Positions 1 to 11,350 of a stretch of DNA of 64,000 nucleotides are shown in pieces. The first letter of the stretch is position 1; every line of letters begins with the position of its first letter. The DNA comes from Tipula vernalis (Eukaryota > Arthropoda > Insecta > Diptera > Tipulidae), in NCBI GenBank assembly GCA_958295665.1, contig OY282560.1, positions 259,107,368 to 259,171,367 on the forward strand, in the 5' to 3' direction. A model generated the notes under the pieces. It saw only the letters and a program-made list of their open reading frames with translations. It searched no databases and was not told the origin of the DNA. The position numbers were made by a program, and so were the translations under genes.

Positions 1-323
1 CACCTTAAGCGATTATAATTAAATTCAGCATATAAGATTATAAAATAATTTGTTGGTGTCCTTTAAGGACTCCTTCTAAAGATCATTATAAAATCCCGTT
101 TCCATCCTATTTGATTAAATCCCAGCACTTAATCTAAAATTCATTTTAGAATCTAATTTCCATCGTATCTACTAAATTCCATCAAAATCGGTTTGGAAAT
201 GGCCAAGCTCCTTGCTAATTGGCCGTATTGCAGAAATTCATCTAAAAATCAATTTCGAATCCCATTTCTACCAGACATGATTAATTTCATCAAAATCGGT
301 TTAGAAATAGTCGAATCCCTTCC
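1..323. repeat. Degenerate tandem repeat, left block
   Basis: The block is built from diverged copies of a unit of roughly 90-120 bp that contains AAAATCGGTTTAGAAATAG, then a stretch like CCTTCCTAATTGGCC, then ATCTAAAAATCAATTT. The same unit recurs at 2640-2870. The two blocks were probably one array, now split by the MITE at 327-710 and the Tc1-like element at 1015-2398. I see no coding potential. Unit length is approximate because the copies are diverged. Confidence 0.6.
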
Positions 324-713
324 TAAAGTGCTTTACCCATTGAAAAACGAAAAGAAAAATCGGATTTAGTTTTTTCGATATAATTCCAAAATTATTGCTT
401 TATTTTCGCTAAAATCTTCTCGTTTTTGATCGAGTATACAATACAATACCATTTTCAATTTAAAAATTTCAAAAAAATTTTTAATTGGCTGAGAAAATGA
501 AAATTTAATTTTTTCGGTTCTAAACAATTTTTTTCGGACGAAAAAAATTAAATTTTCATTTTCTCAGCTAATTAAAATTTTTTTTAAATTTTTTAATTGA
601 AAATAGTATTGTATGGTACACTCGGTCAAAAACGAAAATCAATAATTTTGGAATTATATCGAAAAAACTAAATCCGATTTTTCTTTTCGTTTTTCAATGG
701 GTAAAGCACTTAA
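324..713. mobile_element. Foldback MITE, PIF/Harbinger type
   Basis: This is a nearly complete palindrome of about 384 bp. The left end reads AGTGCTTTACCCATTGAAAA and the right end is its reverse complement. The arms remain complementary almost to the centre near 510-540, apart from about 20 extra bases in the left arm. A direct TAA lies on both sides (324-326 and 711-713), the 3-bp TWA duplication usual for PIF/Harbinger. The ends resemble those of the Harbinger element at 39288-42203 (AGGCCTTTGCCCATAGGAAA), and both have a subterminal ATAAYTCCAAAAT stretch, so that family is the likely driver. There is no reading frame inside. Confidence 0.85.
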
Positions 714-1012
714 TTGTCCATTTTAAAAAACTATTTCTTTAAATATTTTTTTTTTATAAATTTATTATACTCCAACACCAGAGAAAAAGATATACAGATA
801 AGTAAAGTTCATACTACTCAAATGTATATGAATGATATTACTTACAATTTTTGAACAGTTGCCAGAAGTAACACCCGAGAACGAGAGGTTTGTATCGTTT
901 ACTTTATAATGTTTTCTCTGTGTGCTTACGTTAGTATGATTGTTTTTTTATATATACATATGTACATACATAAATAAAATATATTTGTTCAACTTTATCT
1001 AATGTTTTCATG

Positions 1013-2400
1013 TACAGTTGTGTTCATAATAATAGCAGCGCATTACCTTGCTTTAATAACTCTTGAATATGTTTTACACCTTACTCTTTTCCAAGGTTGG
1101 CAATGCTCTGAAAGTTTCTTCTCTCCTCTCTTATTAATAGTATATCAATACTGTTTCAAAAAATGCCTAATTCTTTTTTATGAGACTACATTTGTTAGCG
1201 AGTGTTTGAACCAAGCTGTTCATAATAATAGCAGCAACGCAAGAAACATAATTTCAAGCGAGGTTTTTAACGAAGAGCTAAAACTTTTTAACTAATTGGT
1301 GAGTACAGATTAATCTCGTAGTTTGTAAAGTGCAAAAACCATATTTAACTGGATTTTAGAAAAGTAATGGGTTGATCCAAGCACTGCACGGAAGAAAAGC
1401 GAAACCTTATTAAAAAACTTCGATGTGTGTGAAGGAAAATCTTACCGTGAAATACAAGAAATTATCTGATGTTCTACGAAGATGGTCTGTAATTCAGTAA
1501 AATGGACTGATAGAGCTGAAACACGTGGGCCAAAAAACAAACAACTGAGCGTATTGGCCGACAAATCATACAAATGGTAAAGAACGACTCTCATTTCAGC
1601 TCAAAAAAAATAAAGAAGGAACTTCAGGTACCTGTAAGTATGGTGACTATACGGAAGCATCTATTAGAAGCTAAATTGGCCACCAGGAGTCCTAAAAAAT
1701 TACTATTGCTCAGCAAGAGACATGTGGCAAAAAGAATACAGTTCGGTAAGGCGCACGTCAATTGGCCCCTAGAAAACTGGCGAAATGTTTTATGGAGCGA
1801 TAAAAGTAAAATTGTCCTTTATGGTTCCACAGGTCGTCGATAATATGTGAGGAGACCTCCAAACATTAGCCACGACCCAAAGTACACAGTAAAGACTGTT
1901 AAGGTATGGTGGTGCAAAATTTATGGTTTGAGCTTGCTTCTCATATTATGGTGTTGGGCCGACATATTCTATAACGGGCATAATTGATAAATTTGTATTT
2001 ATATTTGAAAAAAATGCCCAGCAATTGTGGGAGGCAGTGCACGAAGCATAGAGTACAATACCCATTGAGCATGTCAAAACTTAGTGGACTCTATGAAAAG
2101 GAGATCCCCGGCTGTCATTCGTAATAATGGGCATGCAACTAAATATTGACTGCTTTATTAAAAAACAAAACACAAAAGTGGTGCTTGTTAAGTTTTTTTG
2201 ATGAATTTTTTTTTGAATTATTCCTAAACATTGTTTCGGACTGCTATTTTTGTGAACACCATAAAATGGAATTTTTTATTTATATTAATTTTTAATGAAA
2301 AGAATAAATATTTGTTTGTCATTTTGTAGTTTAATATAATATATTATATGAGTTTTTTCTTTTTCTGGATAGCGCTGATATTAATATGAACACAACTGTA
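1013..2400 (+). mobile_element. Tc1-like transposon, decayed
   Basis: The element is 1.38 kb with terminal inverted repeats CAGTTGTGTTCATAATAATA (left, from 1015) and a matching right end at 2398, both flanked by TA. The left end holds a second copy of the TTCATAATAATAGCAGC motif at 1219-1237, so the subterminal region contains an internal direct repeat. The transposase it carried is broken (see 1380-2150). Confidence 0.88.
1380..2150 (+). pseudogene. Tc1-like transposase pseudogene
   Basis: Pieces of a Tc1-family transposase are readable. A helix-turn-helix-like stretch (EEKRNLIKKL, REIQEI) lies near 1390-1470. The longest open piece, 1574-1843, contains VLWSDKSK, the region that carries the first catalytic Asp in Tc1 proteins, followed by GRR, a stop and YVRRPPN. 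A C-terminal piece (LWEAVHEA, SMKRR) lies near 2020-2130. The middle with the second Asp and the Glu is missing and stops are frequent, so it is non-functional. Family members are usually about 340 residues. Confidence 0.85.
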
Positions 2401-2639
2401 TATAACCATTTCAAAAATTGCATTCACCCATTCCACACGAGTTGCATTTACGCTATTGCATTTCAATTTTTTTTTACGGTTTTAAATTTTAGTAATATTT
2501 TTGAATTATTGCAACATTTGCATATAAAGAAATATATATTAAATATGAATTAAGTTTTTTAAATTAATAAAAATTGAAGAAATCTGAAATATTGTCGATA
2601 TTATTTAAGTTTTAAATTAGTTCCTTTTGTTTTGCATGA

Positions 2640-2870
2640 CAGTGTACATGGCGAATTTCATTATAATCGGTTGAGAAATAACCGAGTTCCTTCCTAATTG
2701 ACCTTATTCCAGAACTTCATCTAAATATCAGTTTAGAATTCCATTTCTATCGCACATAATCGGTTAAGAAATAGCCAAGTTCCATCCTACTTGGCCGTAT
2801 TCCAGAACCTCTTCTAAAAATCAATTTAGAATGCCACATTTAACAAGTATCATAATCATATGTGGTATAA
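2640..2870. repeat. Degenerate tandem repeat, right block
   Basis: It contains two adjacent diverged units with AATCGGTTRAGAAATARCC, TTCCTTCCTAATTG and TTCCAGAACTTCATCTAAA stretches that match the block at 1-323. No gene is visible here or in the adjoining A+T-rich DNA from 2401 to 3288. Confidence 0.55.
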
Positions 2871-3470
2871 CAAATAATCCATAACGCAATGTAAACTCAT
2901 GTTATTATCATAAATTCGCTTTATTATCATATAAAACATATGAACGTACTATCCAGTCAAAATAAGTATGTATATTTTCTATTCAGCCGGTAAAAGGTTA
3001 GATAAAGGTTAAAAAATCCAAAACCAATAACATAAACTTATTTGGAAATTATGCGAGAAGCGTTTATTTTCTATATATCTAGCATAACGTTTTTTATTTA
3101 TTTGTTGCAAACAATTACACATTTTGTTTGTATGGATGTACTCACACATAAAAATTGTAAACACAAAAAATAAATAAAAATAAAAGTAGCTAGTGAGAAA
3201 TACGAATTTTTGTTCGATTTGTTTTTTGTATTCTTTATACAAACGCTAAGTCAAACGGAAAACAAAAACAAATTTATGGTAGTAATGCTTATTCCATTAG
3301 TCGTGTCGTCTGTCGTTTCTTTCGACAGCCATTTTTTATATTCTCTTAGTCGACTGAAGCGACAATCGTCGATTGAAGTGACAAGCATTGTATTCTATCA
3401 GTCGATGGAAAAGTTTCATATCACCTGAGGTGACATTTCTAGTCGTGCGAATTTTTAAGACGACACTAAT

Positions 3471-4387
3471 ATGGAGGGGGATAAAATGTAAGTTTTTTAT
3501 CATTGTAAATTGGATATAAATTATAATATTATTTATATTTATTATATGTATTATTTATTAGTGTCAAAATCATTAATGTAAAGCAGTTTGAGTGCCTCGT
3601 ACAGTGTATGGAAAAAAACGTTGAGGTTGCAAAAGGTTATTTTAATTTCGGTAGCTCCAAAGCAGAGTATTTTAATGCATGGAACCGTTTTGCCGATAAA
3701 TTAAATTCATTAGGACCTCCAGTACGGGATGGACCAGGATGGCAAAAAGTAAATCGATTTTGTAATTAATTTTTGTTCATTAATAAAAGCTATTTTTTAC
3801 GTTTTAGGTATGGAATGATTTCAAAGGAAAAATTAAAAAAAATGGGCCATAATAAAAAAGAAAGTGAAAAAACTGGGGGTGGTCCTTGCCGACTATACAC
3901 TTTTTCCCCATTGGAGGAAAGCGTGATAAGCCTCCTATGTTATGATAAAATATACCCAAAACCAAACCAAAATACTTTTGTCCTCTCATCAGTTCCTGGT
4001 ACTTCAAAAGATTCCTTAGCTGCTAATTCTTCAAATATCAACACACCATCCACAGATTACATAGTTACAGAGTTGAATATTGAACCTCTGCCAGAAGATG
4101 ATACATAAATGAGTGAACTTCTTGAGAGTCGTATGGAAACTGTTTCATCACCGTCATCAAACGCGAAAAAAAACATACAGAACAAAAAACAAAACAAAAC
4201 AACAAAAACTCATAATGAGGAACGCCAACGTTTACTGGAAATTCAAACAAAATCTATACAAGAAATAGAAAAGTACGCCAAAGAGTCAGCACGATACGCC
4301 AAAAAATCTTATAAGCTGAAGCGAAAAAAATTTAAGATTTGGCGCCAGAATCAGCTGGACAAAAAAAAAATATCAAGAATGTATTGA
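3471..4387 (+). CDS. Harbinger Myb/SANT-like DNA-binding protein, frameshifted
   Basis: In PIF/Harbinger elements this second protein binds the ends and helps the transposase into the nucleus. The likely exons are 3471-3487, 3562-3748 and from 3808, all with GT/AG borders and in phase. Exon 2 reads into a Myb/SANT-like trihelix (QFECLVQCMEKN, AYFNAW-type Trp, then VWNDFKGKIKK). The family signature TGGGP follows but is in another frame, because of a one-base change in the A-run at about 3834-3842. After a stop at 4108 a second open stretch (4109-4387) is rich in Lys and Glu and coiled-coil-like, and probably belonged to the same protein. The start codon is the first ATG before exon 1's donor. 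Confidence 0.75.
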
Positions 4388-4587
4388 AATTTAATGTTTT
4401 AATGAGGAAATCGTTATGGCCGGTGTTCTTAATATAATGTAAATATGTATATAAATAAGAATTTATGTGACAGTTTGACTGAATTTTACATATGTAATTG
4501 AAATGTGATCCAATTAGGAAAAAATGAATTATGGATTTTCCAAATATAGTTTTTATTATTTTTTTTTATAATTTTAATAAAATAATT

Positions 4588-5829
4588 TTAACAAATTGAA
4601 TTCATTAATTGTCTTCTTATTCTTTGGCCAACAGCATTATTATCCTCTTCTGCTATCTCTCTTAGTTGTTCAGGCAGTACATTCGATATTGTTGTATCCA
4701 TATCGACGTTGTGAAGAATACACATGTTATGAAGCGCACAACACATGTTTGCTATTTGCGTCGATTTTTCGGGCTTGTAATATAGTTTGTCCATTAAGCA
4801 ACGATATCGGTTTTTGAGTAGGCCAATTGTTCGTTCTACAATGTTTCTGGCTTTTGAGTGTTTTGTGTTAAATGCACTCTTTCGAGAGCCATCTACCGAA
4901 GATCGAAACGGTGTCATTAAATAGGGCTTTAGAGAATAACCTGCGTCACCTACGATTAAAAATTTGGTTTATAAAAGAAATATTTGAAAATTACATATTT
5001 TACCTAATAGCCAAGTATTTGTTTCGCCATTTTCAAAATTAGTTTGAAGATGAGTATCCAGTTCACTAGAATTAAAGATGAATGCATCGTGACACGATCC
5101 AGGGTGGTTAGCATCAAAAAATGTTATGCACATTCTATCATCACATACCTAAGAAATACATTTTAAAATTGTTCAAATAAGGTATGATAAAATAAACCTC
5201 ATTAGTAACCACTTACTAGCATAGCGATTAAACTATAAAATCCTTTCCTATTGAGATAAAGGTGTCTATCTTCTTTGGATGGCGATGCAATTTTAAAATG
5301 GGCGCCATCAATACAACCAATAACACCGGGTACTCCAGTTTTTGTGTAAAATGCCAGCTTGATCCTTTCTTTTACTTCATTTGCTGTTGGAAAGTTTATA
5401 AACTCTGCACAAATCTCATTTTGAAGAATATTAAGTATCTGTGTTAATACTTTTGAAAATGTTGATTGTGCTAATTCAACGAGAAATTCGTTCCCACAGC
5501 CAGTTTGGTAGCCTTCTTCGGCAAAATACCGCAATGTGGCGGCTAATTTTACTATCGGGGTATAGAAGATATCATTTTCCTTAGTTTAAGTTGTATTTCT
5601 AATTTTCGTAACAAATATACAAAATCATCTGTATTAATTCGGAAATATCTGATAAATCTAAAAGAAAAGATAGATAAAAAATGTGCATAATTAACAACCA
5701 TAAGCAACAATACAAGTTGTATGGTAATTCCAAAGGATTGGATTTGTCTCTTAACCTCCTCCAAAAATCTCTCATATCGCAAATTTCCTCGTCTTCACTC
5801 GAAGAATAAAACATTTCAGAGGAACACAT
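4588..5829 (-). CDS. PIF/Harbinger DDE transposase, frameshifted
   Basis: The transposase cuts and rejoins the element in the nucleus. Exons on the minus strand are about 5714-5829, 5217-5657, 5004-5148 and 4588-4949, with introns that have clear GT/AG borders. The catalytic triad of the DDE_4/HARBI1 type is present: Asp in GCIDGAHFKI, Asp in GDAGYSL and Glu in NIVERTIGLLK. The C-terminal CCALHNMC motif is also typical. A one-base loss in an A-run near 5585 shifts the frame between the N-terminal piece (NTDDFVYLLRKL) and the core (PIVKLAATLRYFAEEG). The start could instead be the ATG at 5880. Apart from that shift it looks recently active. Confidence 0.85.
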
Positions 5830-6082
5830 TTCTTCAAAATAGATGTAATTATTTGATAAAAACAATAATACTATATACATTCGGTATAGCTAAATTTATT
5901 GTTATGATATTATAAATTTTGACAAACAAATATTCTGTCACATTTTGAGCAATTTTTATTGTGTTGCCCGATGATTTATTGGGCATGTCATGTCATTTGC
6001 GTCGACTTAGGGAATACCATTTTTTAGGTGAAGTGACACGACAACTGTCACGTCGAATGAAGCGACACGAATATAGGAATAA

Positions 6083-6537
6083 ACACCTAAATAACGTAGT
6101 AAGTAGAAATCATCACACAGCAGAGAGTCTGGTTTAAAGAGAGTAAGAAGATAAATTTATTACAGTTCTACTGTATTTTCCATTTGTTGTTTTTTTTATT
6201 TTTTGAAAATAAATTTTCACGAGACGTCTCTCTATTATATCGTTTTTGGTTAAACCCTTCGTGCTGCTTCTATCTTGAATCATTAGTCCAAACTATGTGC
6301 TTAATTTTAATGAAATCAAACTTTAAATATTTCATAATTTTCAATTCCAATCAAAAGATTAATTGATTCGTAAAATTAATATAGGATTTTGAATAGGGGA
6401 CATATTCCTGTATTATAGAAAATTTGAAGAATTTTAAAAAAATAATGATGTTTCAAAATTTTGATTCTTATTAAAATGAGCGTTGGCCACCAAAAAAAAT
6501 TGTCAGTAAATTATTGTGCCAATAACTAGATTTGATA
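6083..6537. other. Intergenic A+T-rich DNA
   Basis: I see no gene, RNA or clear repeat here. A short open stretch at 6184-6366 shows no recognisable protein features. Confidence 0.5.
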
Positions 6538-6688
6538 TACAGTGGAAATCAGTTAACACGAAAACAAGAACATTATTTTGTTCCCAGTTCCACTGTTTCT
6601 TCATATTATTTTCGCTTAACACGAAATTCTGAAAAGACGAAATATTTTGTTATTATCCTCGATTTTGTGTTACCCGATTTATACTGTA
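6538..6688. mobile_element. Short pogo/Tigger-type MITE
   Basis: A 147-bp element starts CAGTGGAAATCAGTTAACAC and ends with the inverted counterpart (GTGTTACCCGATTTATACTG). It is flanked by TA on both sides (6538-6539 and 6687-6688). The CAGT start and TA target fit pogo/Tigger elements. It has no coding capacity. Confidence 0.7.
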
Positions 6689-7764
6689 TTTCCATTTTCT
6701 CATAACTCGCCACTATATGGGGTCCTATACCGGCTTTACCGTTACTGAAAGTCTTTCCCTGCCGGTAACAAAAATCAGATCAATGGTCTCCGACAAAAGC
6801 ATTAATAGTTTATGCTTCTTAATATCACATTTTCAATTGTTCGAAATGTAAAATAACACAATCGTGTGGCCAACATAATTGCGAAATCTAAATTCCGTTA
6901 ATTATGTAAGAAGAAATGAAATTTGTGTCAACCAGAAGCGGTTTCTTGCGTCCATCTATTCCAAGAGAAATTCACAAAGATATCTCCGTGTTATTGACCT
7001 TCAACAATGCTTCGGTTTCTAGTTCTCAGAAATTATGAGACACCTTCTCTTGCTTTTTTCAAAACACTTTTAAGGTAGCCGATAATATTTCTGCAGTTTC
7101 AACTCTAAGTTCCTTGGCAAGCTATGTTGTAATACTAAAACTGGATTAAACAGTTCGACCTCTCAAGTGCTAAAAGGGTTAGAAAATTTTAAAACTAAAA
7201 GTTGATCTGGCCTCCTTAAAGGTGTTTTACCATTGATTTTCAGTAAATGTGCAGATTCCCAGATTAAATCATTACTTCAGTTGTTTAATTTGAGTGTATA
7301 GAGTGGCCTATTACCTGAGGTATAAAAGCAATCATTTATTCGACCTATTTTTAAATCGGTTGAAAGAAACGACATTATATGCTATAGCGCAATTTAAGAT
7401 TAGAATTTCATTTGTAACATAATATTAAAATTTCGCAACGTAGCTTTTTAAAAGGTATGCCAACATATTTGACATTATGGAGAAACGCGGTTAGATGGAC
7501 GTTATCGCTAATTTCTCTAAAGTTTTTCACAAATTGGATCACACAATTTATTTCGGAAATTGGCTGAATTTCATTCCGCTCACTTAGTTGAAATCTTACA
7601 TTTGCGAATGTAATCAATAAGTAAATATTTCAGGTCATAAATCTGCCACGTATAATGAATCTTGATGGTTTACTTTTTATATTTTTTATTAATGAATGTC
7701 GTAACGTGTTTTAATTTTTGTTTGTGTCTTTATGCTGAATACCGTGAAATGCCTTTCAATTCAT
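6689..7764. other. Intergenic DNA without supported genes
   Basis: This is A+T-rich sequence with no splice-bounded exon or repeat structure that I can support. The minus-strand open stretch at 7408-7617 has no recognisable features. Confidence 0.45.
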
Positions 7765-8215
7765 ATAAGTGTAAATTAATGTCATTCTCCAGGACAAGGT
7801 TATCTTATGTTGAGACTCCATATGTTTTGTCGGGTGAATAATTGCTTCACAAGGAAAATTGGTGAACAATTGTTCAAACAAGACCCCAGACGTTTTCGAT
7901 CCGATTAGCATCTGGACTCTGTGACAGCCAATCCAAAGTTTGAATGGCAGTTTGCTCTTTACACTGAGTGCATAGGCAACCCGATGTTTAGGATCGTCCT
8001 CCTCTTGATCCAATCTTTATTTCCAGGTTTATTATTGAATTGTATCGGATAACTTCAAAATGACCTTATCACCCTCCTCTTAAGCGACTCTATCTAAACC
8101 TCTCCCAGGTAAGTCATCCAAATTTATAAGTCTCCGATGCACAAATGTCACAGATGTTTTGGTGTATTTTGCTACCTGCTTCACACCCATTTTCAGTGTT
8201 TTGTTCTGGGTAACT
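7765..8215 (-). pseudogene. Tc1-superfamily transposase relic
   Basis: Two conserved Tc1/mariner landmarks can be read on the minus strand. DDPKHR lies near 7990, the DNDPKH region that carries the second Asp. The stretch LDWLSQSPDANRIENVWG lies near 7880-7935, matching the QSPDLNPIENLW motif that carries the Asp/Glu end of the triad. Upstream, a GVKQVAKYTKTSVTFVHR stretch looks like the helix-turn-helix start, joined directly to the C-terminal part. The middle is therefore deleted and frames are broken. No terminal repeats are recognisable. Confidence 0.75.
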
Positions 8216-9727
8216 GATTTTAAAATTGTTTACTATTCAAATTCTCAAAGTGAATTGAAGAAAGAAGTAAAGCGAAAACGGTAATAAGTGGCTCAAAAGT
8301 AGTTTTAGATTTATGGACTGAGACTTTGTCACCTGTCTGGTATTGCCCGGGATATTCTTTGCTGGAGAATTGACTGACCTGAGTTACTTGAGAGGTTTGC
8401 ATTCACGTTCACACAACATCGTGTTTAAGTTTTTTACGTGTCTGTTTCTGTAGTAATAATAGTTGCTTTCAATACGTATTTTAGTGGATTTAATTTTAAC
8501 GTGTCTAGATTATTAGAAACGGTTACTTTAAACTTAAGAAAAATAAAATTAATTAGTTTAGGTAGTTATTGCTTTTTTAGCTTGATAAATAGTAATTTAA
8601 TTTGTTAATTTACTTGTTCGTGTTGAGTGGTTCGAGTAATGAAACTTATAGGTAAAAATATTAATTGATGAATCAAAAATAATTATAATAATAATAAAAT
8701 TCGCCTACCACCTGACACAAAGAGAAAATTCAATAACTCATGTGTGTTTTTTAAATCCACGAACGAAAATGCCCACTTCTGCCAAAGTTAATGTGTAGGG
8801 TTTGTTCTATTCTTATGCTAACTAGAAAATCTAGATTTTCTTAAAGTGTGAACGACGGAGTTTAAGTTAATCCCGTTTCAATTATAGAATAAGCCCTTAA
8901 AATATTGCGATACTAGAGCGAAATAACTTTTTATTCGAAATGTTAATAATTTCTATGATTGTTTAGTTTGTCATTTAGTTAACATTAGCAGACCTATTTA
9001 TTATTTAATAACAAAACATTTGAAGTAATATATGTTCCATGACTTATTTGATGCAAAATACGCTAATAAAGGATAGGGTTTTGCACAGTTTTCGGTAAAG
9101 TTACAATGAGCAGTGCCATTCTTAATCCCGATTTTCTCTTACAGTCTGGACGCCATAAAACCTAACCCACATTACAAGTTAACTTGATTAGGCAAATCTG
9201 GATTACTAATTCCTAGTCTGAATAAGCTATTACTTTGTAGTCCTGCATTATTGGGAATTTATCTTTCAAACAAAACCCAATGAAATTTTTCGAACCACCT
9301 TTGGCAGTGATTTAAATTGTTTGTAATAAAAACGACACAACTTTCGCTTACATCTACTATTAGGTTGTTTATGAAGACTATAGCATACTTTTTAATCAAA
9401 TGTTTCAAGTATTTTACCATTAAGATGTTTTCGTAGATTTCTAAACAAATAAGAACTCGATGGTGCAATATCTGGAGAATATAGTAGAAGCGTTAAAATT
9501 TCCTAACCGAACTCTTGCATTTTTCCTAGAGTCTTCAAACTTCTGTGTATGATCTCGTATTATCTCCCTAAAAAAGCATTTCTTTTCTTTTGATCCAATT
9601 TGTGCTCTTTATGTGAAAGGCTTCCATTAATTTGTCGAGGTGGTCAGCCAGTTTCGCCAGTTTTATTAACCCTCATTTCAAAAGTAATTATTTATTGACA
9701 ATTGATAAAATAATATTTAATATTCCA
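8216..9727. other. Intergenic DNA without supported genes
   Basis: No convincing exon, RNA gene or repeat boundary is visible. Open stretches at 8220-8402 and 9259-9468 on the minus strand are short and featureless. Confidence 0.45.
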
Positions 9728-9845
9728 GTTTACTTGAAGTAGAAAATTCATTTAACCATGAAATTCATACCCGAATAATGTAATATGTTTACTTGAAGTA
9801 GAAAATTCATTTAACCATGAAATTCATACCCGAATAATGTAATAT
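9728..9845. repeat. Two exact tandem copies of a 59-bp unit
   Basis: The unit begins GTTTACTTGAAGTAGAAAAT and ends near CCGAATAATGTAATAT. It occurs at 9728-9786 and again at 9787-9845 with no difference that I can see, so the duplication is recent or is an assembly artefact. Confidence 0.9.
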
Positions 9846-10604
9846 GTATTTCGGGAATGTCTTTTTCAGATATGTGCATATGTGTATGTTTATAAATTTT
9901 CAGGCCGGTTAGATTAATCTTTTGGAAATATTTGAATTATAAATTGAATTCCTATTAACTAGATTTTAGATTTAATTTGGAGCTTAAATTTTAATTTGCC
10001 ATTATTTAAGTATAATTCGATCTTGTTTAAACGATTAACTATATAAATGAAAGTACATCGATATACAAACAAGTTTCACTTCCGTTTAGTTAAAAAAAAT
10101 TGACAACATTCCAATTTATTTGTGTCTTACTATAAGAAAATTACAAACAGTTTGTTTTACTATAAAGTGTACGAATTAATTAATATTCTAATTACATTCC
10201 CATAAAAGAAAATAAAAGCAAACTAATTGAAATAAGTGTTACAATTTGGAATGCACAATTTATTGCTTGTTCTAAAATTATTGAAAACAGATTCAAAGTT
10301 AATTGAATCTTTGCCCTGAATACGATCGTACATTTTTAATTGAAGTGATTTTAGTAGACTACCAAATTGATTGAGATCTAAGACCAGACGGGTTTTTGAA
10401 TTAAATGATAACATTTTTTATTTATTTATATTAACTGCTTTCAATGGCCTTTATTTAAACGGAAATGTTTCAGTTCAATGATTTTTACTAAATATGATTC
10501 ACAAATTTAGGCATTTTAGGGTTGGTCGTGATACCTGTATATAAAAGATATATTTATGATTTATGTTAGAACAAAATGCTTCCGAATTCACTTATACTTT
10601 CCAC

Positions 10605-10705
10605 CGGTGTGAAGTTTTTGGACACTTTATTTTGGTGGTAAAAATTTAAGCGAGTACTGTGAAGTTTTTGGACACAATTAGAAAAATTAAGTTTTTGGAC
10701 ATATG
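10605..10705. repeat. GTGAAGTTTTTGGACAC repeats
   Basis: The motif GTGAAGTTTTTGGACAC occurs at about 10609 and 10659, and a shorter AAGTTTTTGGACAT at about 10689. They directly precede the 186-bp tandem repeat and may be subterminal repeats of one element, but no matching far end was found. Confidence 0.5.
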
Positions 10706-10775
10706 TATATTCAAATAAAATAGGCGCATTGAAATAGGCATTCATTTCCAATTTTCTTTTCAACAAATCAACGAT

Positions 10776-11135
10776 ACCAAATAGCAGGAATCTCAGAGAT
10801 TGGCTCATATAGTGACTATATAGATTGTGAAGGGTATACATTGCGAAATTAAAATCACTTAGTGCCATTTTGATATGAGCGGGAGGGTTCTTGCAAAAAA
10901 AATTTAGAAAATTAACATATCGACGGATTTCGCTTGGAACAAGGACGTTTTTCTTTATTGAACCAAATAGCAGGAATCCCGGAGATTGGCTCGTATGGTG
11001 GCTATATAGGTTGTAAAGGGTATACATTGGGAAACTGAAATCACTTAGTGCCATTTTTATATGAGTCATAGGGCTTTTGCAAAAAAATTTAGAAAATTAA
11101 CATATCGACGGATTTCGCTTGGAACAAGGACGTTA
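10776..11135. repeat. Tandem duplication, 186-bp unit
   Basis: Two head-to-tail copies start ACCAAATAGCAGGAATC at 10776 and 10962 and end near CGCTTGGAACAAGGACGTT. They differ at a modest number of sites. The period, 186 bp, is divisible by three. The minus strand therefore stays open across both copies (part of 10566-11069), and a 62-residue stretch with MALSDF, MYTL and FLLFG repeats once. I see no evidence that it is a gene. Confidence 0.85.
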
Positions 11136-11350
11136 TTGGTTAAGTGAGATTAAAGGTAATTTCCCTAATCAGAATTTGAAACCAGATAAAATATTTATAA
11201 ATATAAATACTAAATTTATTCAATGCCGAGATATCATGAGATATTACTCGCATAATTTGATTCAATCATAATAATTATAGTGCGGGTTTGTTAAATCTAG
11301 ATTAATATTAAATGTAATAAAATATTTTCTATTTCCCTTCTAGTTTTGTA

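Larger units (their letters stand above)
3289..6082. mobile_element. PIF/Harbinger transposon, two genes
   Basis: The element is 2.79 kb. The left end reads TTATTCCATTAGTCGTGTCG and the inverted right end reads TTATTCCTATATTCGTGTCG. Short GTCGA/GACA-rich subterminal repeats follow each end. The flanking triplets are TTA on the left and TAA on the right, close to the family's 3-bp TWA duplication. It encodes the usual Harbinger pair in opposite directions: a Myb/SANT-like DNA-binding protein (+ strand) and the DDE transposase (- strand). Both carry single-base frameshifts. Confidence 0.9.

Noticed and set aside
9728..9845. Two-copy direct repeat considered as a CRISPR or satellite seed
   Set aside because: The 59-bp copies abut with no spacer, only two occur, and the genome is an animal's.
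10566..11069. 167-residue open frame, minus strand
   Set aside because: It exists because a 186-bp tandem repeat is divisible by three; no start context, splice borders or recognisable protein.
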